A DNA stretch of 12,417 nt from assembly GCA_938039795.1 (NCBI GenBank), contig CALHWU010000082.1:1-12417 (forward strand), given 5' to 3'. Source of the DNA: an uncultured Muribaculaceae bacterium. GTDB lineage: Bacteria; Bacteroidota; Bacteroidia; Bacteroidales; Muribaculaceae. A model generated the notes under the pieces. It saw nothing but the letters and a program-made list of their open reading frames with translations, did no database searches and was not told the DNA's origin. A program made the translations under genes and the position numbers. Positions 1-6,443 of this stretch are shown here, one piece after another. Each line of letters starts with the position of its first letter. The first letter of the stretch is position 1.

Positions 1-27
1 AGTGAACCGAATTTATTTAATTTTTAA

Positions 28-56
28 CCACGTCCATTTTTAGTGGACAGTAGTGG
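28..56 (-). terminator. possible weak hairpin after the META-rsmG-hydrolase operon
   Basis: A 5-bp perfect stem (32-36 with 44-48, loop 37-43) is flanked by CCAC at 28-31 and GTGG at 53-56, which can extend it across a 4-nt bulge. It lies 13 bp past the stop of the hydrolase gene, where an operon terminator would sit. On the minus strand the hairpin is followed by A/T-rich sequence but not by a clean run of T, so it is a poor intrinsic terminator. An alternative small stem (ACAG 47-50 with CTGT 57-60) competes with it. Low confidence. Confidence 0.25.
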
Positions 57-69
57 CTGTATATATCTC

Positions 70-711
70 CTACAGATAAGGATTTGATCGCATTTCGCGG
101 GCAATCGTCGTAGAGGGGCCATGGCCGGGGTACACAACCGTTGCCGGAGGCAGAGTCAGCAGTCTGGAACGTATGGAGCGTATAAGAGTGTCGTGGTCGC
201 CTCCTGCCAGATCGGTGCGTCCTATGCTGCCGTTGAAAAGTGCGTCGCCTGTTATCACAAACCCTCCCGAAGGAAAATACAAGGCTATTGATCCTGGTGA
301 GTGGCCCGGCACTTCGAGTACCTCAAGCCATTGCTCTCCGAGATACAGACGGTCGCCCTCTTTCACAGCGACGTCGATATGCACCGGAGTGGTCGGCGCT
401 CCCTGGAGATGAAACGCCCGCGCCTGTGCCCCGCGCATCTCTCCGAGAGGAGCGTCGGAAGGGTGGGCGGTGAGTCCTACGTCGTAACGCTCCTCGACAT
501 ATTCATTGCCCATCGTGTGGTCGATATGCAGATGTGTGTCGATCAGCTTGGTTACTTGCAGGCGGTTGTCAACGATATATCTTGCAAGTTCCTCGCATTC
601 GTCGGGATTGGACATACCCGGGTCGACTACCGCCGTCTGCAGAGTCGCTTCGTCCCATACTAGATAGGTGTTGACACCAAACAGATTGAATTCAAAATGG
701 TGGATTTTCAT
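70..711 (-). CDS. Metallo-beta-lactamase-fold hydrolase, YcbL/GloC (glyoxalase II-like) type
   Basis: This 213-residue protein carries a complete binuclear metal site of the metallo-beta-lactamase superfamily: the THLHIDH motif at residues 59-65 (H60, H62, D64, H65), PGH at 135-137, TGD with D156, and PGHGPST with H197. The stretch GSIGRTDLAGGDH (161-173) and the total length match the short YcbL/GloC branch, which lacks the C-terminal substrate domain of classical GloB. Characterised relatives hydrolyse thioesters such as S-lactoylglutathione; the thiol used here is unknown because many Bacteroidales do not make glutathione. No signal peptide is seen, so it should be cytoplasmic. Its ATG overlaps the rsmG stop by 4 bp (ATGA), indicating translational coupling as the last gene of the operon. 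Family assignment is firm; substrate is not. Confidence 0.9.
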   Translation of the reverse strand: MKIHHFEFNLFGVNTYLVWDEATLQTAVVDPGMSNPDECEELARYIVDNRLQVTKLIDTHLHIDHTMGNEYVEERYDVGLTAHPSDAPLGEMRGAQARAFHLQGAPTTPVHIDVAVKEGDRLYLGEQWLEVLEVPGHSPGSIALYFPSGGFVITGDALFNGSIGRTDLAGGDHDTLIRSIRSRLLTLPPATVVYPGHGPSTTIAREMRSNPYL

Positions 712-1328
712 AGTCGGACGTAAAGAAGTTTTTTTGTAGAGAAATACTCTTCATCAAACCAGTCGGAGACCGGTATCTCAAGTACCGGCCTACGCGTATT
801 GCCTATTTCTGCCTGAAGATCTCCTCCTTTCAGGCATATCAGTCCGTCGGGGAGTTTTGACCGGTCGGCATGTCCGATATTCTTCGTCACAAGAGGCACC
901 AGCTGGTCGAGAGTCATCACGGCTCTGCTCACTACGAAATCGAATTTGTCGCGACATTCCCCGATATCTCCGTGCTGGAAAGTCACATTTTCCAGTCCAA
1001 TCGAGTCGGCGACAGCTTCAGCCACTTTCAGTTTCTTGCCGATACGGTCTATGAGATGAAACTTGCAGTCAGGCCACATTATCGCCAGCGGAATGCCCGG
1101 AAAACCTCCGCCTGTGCCCATGTCGAGCATCCGCGAGCCCTCTGCCGGAGTCATAAACTTGGCGATTGCGAGCGAATGCAGCACGTGGTGAGTGTACAGA
1201 TTGTCGATGTCTTTACGTGAGATGACATTGATCTTCGAGTTCCAGTCAGAATACAGATCGCCCAGCGCAGCGAATCGCTCGCGCTGGGTGTCTGTCAGAC
1301 CAGGGAAATATTTCAGTATTTCCTCCAT
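708..1328 (-). CDS. rsmG: 16S rRNA (guanine-527-N7) methyltransferase RsmG
   Basis: RsmG (GidB) transfers a methyl group from S-adenosylmethionine to N7 of G527 in 16S rRNA. The 206-residue product has the family's usual length and marks: an N-terminal helical part with WNSKINVISR (29-38) and HHVLHSLA (47-54), the SAM-binding loop LDMGTGGGFPGIPLA (68-82), the acidic residue D94 ending the next strand, SRAV (134-137) and the LKGGD turn (166-170). In other bacteria loss of this gene gives low-level streptomycin resistance. It begins 27 bp after the META lipoprotein stop and its own TGA overlaps the next ATG by 4 bp. No separate promoter is evident, so it is probably transcribed with the lipoprotein gene. 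Confidence 0.96.
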   Translation of the reverse strand: MEEILKYFPGLTDTQRERFAALGDLYSDWNSKINVISRKDIDNLYTHHVLHSLAIAKFMTPAEGSRMLDMGTGGGFPGIPLAIMWPDCKFHLIDRIGKKLKVAEAVADSIGLENVTFQHGDIGECRDKFDFVVSRAVMTLDQLVPLVTKNIGHADRSKLPDGLICLKGGDLQAEIGNTRRPVLEIPVSDWFDEEYFSTKKLLYVRL

Positions 1329-1355
1329 ATCATATGTTGTTGAATTTCGGTGACA

Positions 1356-2249
1356 TTATGGCTTGGAAAGGTTGAGTCTTACAAGCTGCATCATCACCTG
1401 TCCCTGCTCATCTTTCAGTAAAGCTGTGTTGCTGTCGTTGCCCGGGATGGCTGTCTCTACCTGTTCGAGAGCGACGAGAAATTTCTGTTCGCGTTCCATA
1501 TCCGGACATGCCATACGGGTGGTGGCGAGATTCGAGAATTGAATCGAATTCTGTTTGTCAGGATCAAGGAAAATCGCGCCGTTCAGTATGTTGCATCCGG
1601 TGTTGCCGTGAACCTTCAGTTCAGGAAGATCAATGACCATCTGCATTTCTACGTCGGCAGGGATGGTCTGTCCGTCGAGCTCGCTGACTCGCCATGCGCC
1701 GTTGAGAAATGAAAGGTCGCTTTTGCGCATCACCATAGTAGTCGAATCTGAAGAGTTCTTAAGATAGAGCAAGTAGTCATCGCCGATCTTCTCTATCTTG
1801 AAATGTGACATAGAGTTGAGGGCCATTGTCATACCGAGCTCATATTTCGCATCGGCGCAATATTTCATTGTGGAGAGGAAATCGGATACCCGGCCGATCT
1901 TTCCGCCGGGAGTGACCGAGATCCGTCCGTTAAGTATATTGCATCCGTTGTTGGCATAAAGTTTCATTTCGAAAGGATTTACGGCCGTAGTGTCGAAAAT
2001 CACATACGGACGATCTTCACCCGTGACGGCAACACCTCCTACATTGGCTACTGTCCATTCGCCGTAAAGCACACGGTCAATAGCTCCTACGGTCTGTTGG
2101 GGCGACTGGGTTTCCACCGTATTGGTCTGCTTATTGACCATCGCAGAGGGATTCTCCGCTTTCTTGAGCATCGAGCATCCCTGGAATATGATGCATATGG
2201 CCGCTGACGCCATGATTGTCTTCATGCATGTATGTCCATCGTATTTCAT
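1356..2249 (-). CDS. Lipoprotein with two tandem META (HslJ-like) domains
   Basis: The 297-residue product starts with a short positively charged and hydrophobic leader ending in IIFQGC, a lipobox-like site with C25 as the lipidated residue, so it should be membrane-anchored and face the periplasm or outside. After a polar linker (about 26-58) come two META domains: about 60-175, with WTVANVGG and NNGCNILNG (100-108), and about 181-293, with WRVSELDGQ and NTGCNILNG (216-224). The same GCNILNG core in both indicates internal duplication. META domains occur in HslJ and other cell-envelope proteins; their molecular role is poorly known. The start is uncertain: an in-frame ATG at 2225 (residue 9, MKTIMAS) would give a more typical 16-residue lipoprotein signal. 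First gene of the operon, with a Bacteroidetes-type promoter 5' of it. Confidence 0.88.
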   Translation of the reverse strand: MKYDGHTCMKTIMASAAICIIFQGCSMLKKAENPSAMVNKQTNTVETQSPQQTVGAIDRVLYGEWTVANVGGVAVTGEDRPYVIFDTTAVNPFEMKLYANNGCNILNGRISVTPGGKIGRVSDFLSTMKYCADAKYELGMTMALNSMSHFKIEKIGDDYLLYLKNSSDSTTMVMRKSDLSFLNGAWRVSELDGQTIPADVEMQMVIDLPELKVHGNTGCNILNGAIFLDPDKQNSIQFSNLATTRMACPDMEREQKFLVALEQVETAIPGNDSNTALLKDEQGQVMMQLVRLNLSKP

Positions 2250-2328
2250 GAGCGTGAAATTAAATGTGTTGAATAAACTATGTACTTATAATGACAAACG
2301 TAAGGAGAAAGTTCAGTGCTTGCGTTTA

Positions 2329-2360
2329 CAAAGTTAACATTTTAATATAAGATATGCAAA
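2329..2360 (-). promoter_or_regulatory. Bacteroidetes-type promoter for the META-rsmG-hydrolase operon
   Basis: On the minus strand TTTG (2360-2357) is followed after 20 nt by TAACTTTG (2336-2329). This matches both elements (TTTG at -33, TAnnTTTG at -7) and the spacing of the Bacteroides sigma-ABfr consensus. Transcription should begin near 2322-2325, giving a leader of roughly 75 nt to the ATG at 2249 or 100 nt to the one at 2225. A second TAnnTTTG (TACGTTTG, 2302-2295) has no properly spaced partner and is less likely to be used. The rest of the intergenic stretch 2361-2456 shows nothing I can name. Confidence 0.7.
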
Positions 2361-2456
2361 GCCCCTTCGTCAGGCCTGTTTTGCTGAACTGGCCGTATGC
2401 GCCGTGACTAAAATAATCTCCTCATAGTTCCTGCAATTTGTCAATGATGGAAAATC

Positions 2457-2489
2457 GTTGGGTCATATGGCTATTTTTGAGTAATTTTG
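2457..2489 (+). promoter_or_regulatory. Bacteroidetes-type promoter for the five-gene plus-strand operon, nearly leaderless
   Basis: GTTG (2457-2460, one mismatch to TTTG) is followed after 21 nt by TAATTTTG (2482-2489), a perfect TAnnTTTG element. Transcription would start about 2494-2498, at or only a few bases before the ATG at 2498. If correct, the transcript has almost no 5' leader, and upstream in-frame starts (TTG 2438, ATG 2444 and 2447) lie outside the mRNA, which supports the shorter reading of the first transporter gene. Confidence 0.6.
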
Positions 2490-2497
2490 CGACCGCT

Positions 2498-3103
2498 ATG
2501 GAGAAGAAAAGCAATTTATTATTAAGCCTTTTCCTGACGTTCATGAAGATTGGAGCTTTCACGTTTGGCGGTGGATGGGCCATGATTTCGATAATTGAAC
2601 GTGAGGTAGTTGATAAACATGGCTGGCTCGCCAAAGACGAGTTTCTTGATCAGCTCGCTGTGGCGCAGTCGTTGCCTGGTATACTTGCAGTCAACATATC
2701 TGTCGCCGTTGGCGACAGGCTGAGAGGAACCAGAGGGGCAATATCGGCAGCGCTCGGCACGATTCTGCCGTCGTTTGCCATAATACTCTGTATAGCCATA
2801 TTTCTTACTCCTGACCTGATAAAAAATAATCCGGTGCTGAGCAGCGTTTTTGCAGGCATACGGCCTGCAGTGGTAGCACTGATTGTAGCGCCTGTAATCA
2901 CTACGGCGCGGGCAGCAAGGATCAGCTGGCGCACAGTCGCCATTCCTGTGGCGGTAGCGTTTATGATCTGGTCAAAATTGCCGGTGATCTCAAATCCCAT
3001 CATTTTTATTGTACTCGGAGGTGTAGGAGGATATCTGCATATGCGTCTTTCGATGAAGCGCCTGCATGCCGGCGAACGCAGAATGAAAGGAGGTGATCTA
3101 TGA
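2498..3103 (+). CDS. Chromate-type (CHR family) transporter, first half-subunit
   Basis: This is a short single-domain member of the CHR/ChrA family, 201 residues from the ATG at 2498. It shows the family signature FGGGWAM (23-29) in the first membrane segment, the second-region motif AQSLPGILAVN (56-66), and FAGIRPAVVALI (118-129), with hydrophobic membrane segments throughout. Two-domain ChrA proteins export chromate; short forms occur as adjacent pairs whose products act together, as known for Bacillus subtilis. The physiological anion here may not be chromate. An upstream TTG at 2438 would add 20 residues, but known short CHR proteins begin just ahead of the first membrane segment as MEKKS does here, and the promoter overlaps the added region. 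Its stop overlaps the start of the second half by 4 bp. Confidence 0.9.
   Translation: MEKKSNLLLSLFLTFMKIGAFTFGGGWAMISIIEREVVDKHGWLAKDEFLDQLAVAQSLPGILAVNISVAVGDRLRGTRGAISAALGTILPSFAIILCIAIFLTPDLIKNNPVLSSVFAGIRPAVVALIVAPVITTARAARISWRTVAIPVAVAFMIWSKLPVISNPIIFIVLGGVGGYLHMRLSMKRLHAGERRMKGGDL
3086..3098 (+). promoter_or_regulatory. Exceptionally strong Shine-Dalgarno sequence for the second transporter half
   Basis: AAAGGAGGTGATC is a 13-nt match to the complement of the standard bacterial 16S rRNA 3' end, with its GGAGG core (3089-3093) six bases before the ATG at 3100. It lies inside the last codons of the first transporter half. Other starts in this window lack such a site, and Bacteroidetes generally do not rely on Shine-Dalgarno pairing, so the match stands out. 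Together with the ATGA overlap it could set the output ratio of the two subunits. Confidence 0.75.
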
Positions 3104-3669
3104 TATATCTCAAACTCATATGGGCCTACTTCAAGATAGGTCTATTCGGATTCGGTGGCGGATATGCCATGCTCGCGCTAATAGAAAGAGCTATAGTCGG
3201 GCCGGGCTGGATCTCATCACAGATGTTCACCGATATAGTGGCCATATCTCAGATGACACCGGGGCCGATCGGTATTAATTCGGCCACATATATCGGATAT
3301 GTGGCTCCCGGGGTGTCGGATCCTGCTTTTGCCGGGCCGCTATGGGGATTGCTCGGGTCGCTGACATGTACGCTCGTGGTAGTCGTGCCGTCGTTTATCC
3401 TTACTCTATATGCTTCCCATTTCATACAGCGACATAAAGAGAGCGCGGTGATAAAAGGCATTTTCGCCGGGCTGCGGCCAGTCGTGGTGGGATTAATCGC
3501 TTCGGCGGCTCTTCTGCTGATGAATTCGGCAAATTTTGGTTCTGAATCGGCTGATGTGATAAAGAGCGTCGCGATATGTCTGTCCGCATTCATATTGGTA
3601 TATTTCGTTAAGTGGCATCCGATTCTCGTGATCTGTCTCGCGGGGATCACCGGATACATTATATTCTGA
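3100..3669 (+). CDS. Chromate-type (CHR family) transporter, second half-subunit
   Basis: The 189-residue partner of the preceding gene repeats the same architecture: FGFGGGYAM (16-24), the loop ISQMTPGPIGINSATYIGY (49-67) with the PGP motif typical of CHR domains, and GIFAGLRPVVVGLI (120-133), followed by hydrophobic segments to the C terminus. The first half has SLPGILAVN at the equivalent place, so the two halves differ at the likely substrate loop. The pair probably forms a heterodimer in the inner membrane, equivalent to one full-length ChrA. Start set by the 4-bp ATGA overlap and the strong ribosome site at 3086. Twelve bases separate its stop from the amidohydrolase-like gene, so it is co-transcribed with enzymes not normally linked to chromate. 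Confidence 0.92.
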   Translation: MIYLKLIWAYFKIGLFGFGGGYAMLALIERAIVGPGWISSQMFTDIVAISQMTPGPIGINSATYIGYVAPGVSDPAFAGPLWGLLGSLTCTLVVVVPSFILTLYASHFIQRHKESAVIKGIFAGLRPVVVGLIASAALLLMNSANFGSESADVIKSVAICLSAFILVYFVKWHPILVICLAGITGYIIF

Positions 3670-3681
3670 TCCTATGCAGCC

Positions 3682-5580
3682 ATGAATCCGTTTTTTCAGG
3701 ATCATATTACGTTTGACGAAATTCCGGGATTGCCGGCAACAGTGATAGATGGTGCGGAGGATTTGCTGAAAAGTCAGATCCCGTCGCCTGAACCCGGGTA
3801 TATTGAAGGGCACAGAGGCATAATGGTTTCAGTGCCGCATTGTGTCAGGCACTGTCGTAACGGGAACGTAAAGGAATCTGAGATCAACACATTTGCAATT
3901 GCCTTGGTTTTGCACAGCATCACAGGTTGCCATATCATTTTCAATCGTGACTTCGATTGCGATCCTAACTATGATGAAGGCGGAAGATATAAGGAAAAGC
4001 TCGCCGATATTGTCAGGTCAAGTGACATCAGTCTGATTATTGATCTGCACGGTGCAGCCCCTTTCCGCAGTTTTGATTTCGAGTTGGGAACATCCCACGG
4101 AAAAAATCTCAACGGCAATAGTTTTCCGATAGATCTGTTTCGGCTGATAGTGCGACGTATTGACTTCGTGTTGAGTGTTGATACCGTTTTCCCGGCTTCG
4201 AATCCCAACACTATATCCTCCTCAATGTTTGCCGCTACCGGCATCCCCGCCATACAGATTGAGATCAACAAACTCGGCAGAGACACAATGGATATGCCGA
4301 GAATGCGAAAGACTGTCAAATGTCTGGCGCAGTTTATCAGCATAATGGGGCGAGTAGGTCACAGAGCGTCGGAATTTGTCGCTGCCGAGTGCGGAATTGC
4401 AGAAATAGTACTGCCTCACAACCGCATCGAATTGCCAGATGGCCTGGCCGGTAACTGGGAAGAAGATGAGAATATCGAGGTGATAGGCGTTTCCGGCTCC
4501 GAACAGTGTCTGGTCAAAGGGTCTTCGCATAGCGAGTGTGTGCGATTGGGCCGGAGGGTATATGATGATCTGACGTGTGACTGCAATGTGATAGCGCTTA
4601 AGAAATCTGATTACCGGCATGTTAAGGTCTTTAAGCCCAGAATCGAGGCGATCGACAACTCGACAGTCGCGTTCTCATCTGATGTGTATGAAGGACTGAA
4701 AGGGTTCGATATAGTTGAGGTCTATAATCCTGTCAGCGGTGTTCGGGCTTATTATCCGCCGAAACTGTATTCGAGCAATATCAACGGGCGTAGCGGCGCA
4801 GTATGGCTCAGCTATCTTCAGCGGCGGCTGCTTAACCTCGAACTTCCTACCTCACTGACGCCGCTGATCGTCAGTCGTCTTAAAAAAGCTGCCGATGAGG
4901 AGAGCTACAATGAGTTTGTCGACCATTATGCCGCCGACACCACAGGCCAGCTGCGGCTTGGAAAAATCGATGAGAAAACTCATAATGAACTAAAGCGTAT
5001 ATATCAGCTTGCATTCGGTTTTGTTAAGGTCAGAGGTATTAAGGAGACTGACGAAAACACTAAACAGCAGCCCGCGATACTGCAACGATATATCGGTAAC
5101 GTATCGATCAGGCTGAGAGTGGTCAGGTGCACTCCCAATGACGAGCTTCAGGAAGCCGTGCTTATGACGCGTGACAATATCAATCGTCTCGGACTTAACG
5201 ATGGCGACAAGGTGTTCATGAAAAGTCTGGGAGGCAGCGAGTTCATACGGGTAAGAGAGCTTCATGTGGAGGAGTATTCCAAAGTCGTCAGGTTCAATAA
5301 TCTTGACAGCGAGGATGATATACAGATGATAGTCTGCGTTCCGGCCACATTCCGCTTCAGTCTATGTATAAGGGACATAAATGAATGCGTTGAGATACAG
5401 CGCGATCTGGCTTATCTTGTCAGGAAAAACATCACCGAACAGCTTTTGGCGGTTATCGGTCTGTTCATAGCGATTTTCTCAATACCCGAGTTCGACTCCC
5501 TTTTTAAGCTCTTGACTTTCATAGCGCTTATACCGATAGTGCTTTACTCCATCCTGATAAAAGAAAGGGAAAGAATATGA
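3682..5580 (+). CDS. N-formylglutamate-amidohydrolase-like protein with barrel-like repeats and C-terminal membrane hairpin
   Basis: Residues about 45-225 resemble the N-formylglutamate amidohydrolase family (zinc enzymes that free glutamate from an N-acyl group): VSVPH (49-53), NRD (88-90), LIIDLHGA (118-125), FELGTSHG (133-140, like the LGT motif of HutG), and QIEIN (192-196, like its conserved LE). The rest is unlike any HutG. Residues about 286-360 and 491-526 contain three similar stretches, the last (AVLMTRDN...LGLNDGDKV, 492-511) resembling a double-psi beta-barrel motif; a helical stretch lies between. Two hydrophobic segments (about 587-603 and 606-625) flanked by basic residues form a hairpin with both ends predicted inside, and there is no signal peptide, so the enzyme domain should sit on the cytoplasmic side of the membrane. 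At 632 residues it is more than twice HutG length. Its TGA overlaps the ATP-grasp start (ATGA). The fold call is fairly sure; the substrate is unknown. Confidence 0.75.
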   Translation: MNPFFQDHITFDEIPGLPATVIDGAEDLLKSQIPSPEPGYIEGHRGIMVSVPHCVRHCRNGNVKESEINTFAIALVLHSITGCHIIFNRDFDCDPNYDEGGRYKEKLADIVRSSDISLIIDLHGAAPFRSFDFELGTSHGKNLNGNSFPIDLFRLIVRRIDFVLSVDTVFPASNPNTISSSMFAATGIPAIQIEINKLGRDTMDMPRMRKTVKCLAQFISIMGRVGHRASEFVAAECGIAEIVLPHNRIELPDGLAGNWEEDENIEVIGVSGSEQCLVKGSSHSECVRLGRRVYDDLTCDCNVIALKKSDYRHVKVFKPRIEAIDNSTVAFSSDVYEGLKGFDIVEVYNPVSGVRAYYPPKLYSSNINGRSGAVWLSYLQRRLLNLELPTSLTPLIVSRLKKAADEESYNEFVDHYAADTTGQLRLGKIDEKTHNELKRIYQLAFGFVKVRGIKETDENTKQQPAILQRYIGNVSIRLRVVRCTPNDELQEAVLMTRDNINRLGLNDGDKVFMKSLGGSEFIRVRELHVEEYSKVVRFNNLDSEDDIQMIVCVPATFRFSLCIRDINECVEIQRDLAYLVRKNITEQLLAVIGLFIAIFSIPEFDSLFKLLTFIALIPIVLYSILIKERERI

Positions 5581-6443
5581 CCGACGGACTTGTGTTGTTT
5601 CCGAAATCCACGCTTGCCTCCGGACCGACCGCTTTCGACTGGTGGCGTCTGGAGGCTTCGCGCTGCGGCATAAATCTCAATGTGGCCTTTTTTGAAGATC
5701 TGATGCTTCGCTATGATGCCGGACATGCCTCGGCATATGTTGACGGAATGCCGCTCCCCGGTCAGGCATTCGCTGTCGTGCGGGGATATAACCGTGAGAT
5801 TTCATCTCACTTTGAGAATTGTGGAGTTCCCGTGATAAACTGCTGGGAATCGATGGAGCGTAGTCTTGACAAGATCCTTACTCATCAGGCACTTACAGCA
5901 GCCGGTCTCCCCACGCCTTTCACTGTAATGCCTATGGCGCCGATTTCATATGAGGATGCCTGTGATGCAATTGGGGCTCATGAATTCATTGTAAAGCAGA
6001 ATGATGGTTCGCGTGGTGTCAACGTTTTTCTTGTAAGGAGCAAAGGAGAATATGACTCCGCTTTAGGCATTCTCGGAGCGAAAGCCATGCTGCAGCGCTA
6101 TGTATCGTCAAGCTGCGGGCGCGATCTGCGGGTATGGACGGTAGGGGAGCGGGCTGTCGGTTGCGTGCTGCGCCATTCGGATTCGTCGTTCCTTTCCAAC
6201 TATTCTCAAGGGGGAAGCGCAGATCCATATGCTCTTTCCGTCGAAGCGGCTGATCTTGCGGTTAAGGCAGCCCGCTCTCTTGGCCTTGAATTTGCCGGAA
6301 TAGATCTTCTTTTCACGCCAGGAGGGGGATTCACAGTATGTGAAGTGAATGGCAACGCGGGATTCCGCACGCTGTCGTCGCTTGACCGCAATTCCTCGAT
6401 CTTACGAAATCTTTTTGAGTATATTACTGACAGATATGCATGA
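5577..6443 (+). CDS. RimK-like ATP-grasp amino-acid/peptide ligase
   Basis: The 288-residue product fits the RimK branch of ATP-grasp ligases, which join an amino acid to a carboxyl group through an acyl-phosphate. Visible parts: SLDK (96-99) with a likely ATP-contacting lysine; FIVKQNDGSRGVNVFLV (137-153), the second lysine (K140) and glycine-rich loop; QRYVSS (173-178); RDLRVWTVG (182-190), like DIR in RimK; FLSNYSQGG (205-213), like FRSN...GG; and the metal-binding FAGIDLL (D243) and CEVNGNAGF (E256, N258). All core ligands appear present. RimK adds glutamate to ribosomal protein S6; relatives make other peptides, and the pre-ATP-grasp part here gives no substrate clue. Coupled by ATGA to the amidohydrolase-like gene (AAAGGGA lies ten bases before the start) and by an 8-bp overlap to folC, which argues for a shared pathway or complex. 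Confidence 0.85.
   Translation: MTDGLVLFPKSTLASGPTAFDWWRLEASRCGINLNVAFFEDLMLRYDAGHASAYVDGMPLPGQAFAVVRGYNREISSHFENCGVPVINCWESMERSLDKILTHQALTAAGLPTPFTVMPMAPISYEDACDAIGAHEFIVKQNDGSRGVNVFLVRSKGEYDSALGILGAKAMLQRYVSSSCGRDLRVWTVGERAVGCVLRHSDSSFLSNYSQGGSADPYALSVEAADLAVKAARSLGLEFAGIDLLFTPGGGFTVCEVNGNAGFRTLSSLDRNSSILRNLFEYITDRYA

Noticed and set aside
2371..2378. CAGGCCTG palindrome in the divergent intergenic region, as a possible operator
   Set aside because: Eight-base palindromes are common by chance and it is not repeated near either promoter.
2438..2497. Upstream TTG start extending the first transporter half by 20 residues
   Set aside because: The added residues are unlike the family's N terminus and the best promoter lies inside this stretch, so it is probably not in the mRNA.
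3674..3685. Three-codon mini frame (ATG CAG CCA TGA) whose stop overlaps the amidohydrolase start
   Set aside because: Too short to separate from chance, and no ribosome site or comparative support is visible.
6349..6435. Upstream ATG extending FolC by 29 residues
   Set aside because: The extension lies inside the ATP-grasp coding region, encodes basic non-conserved sequence, and the ATG at 6436 gives a family-typical length and an overlap that fits the operon.
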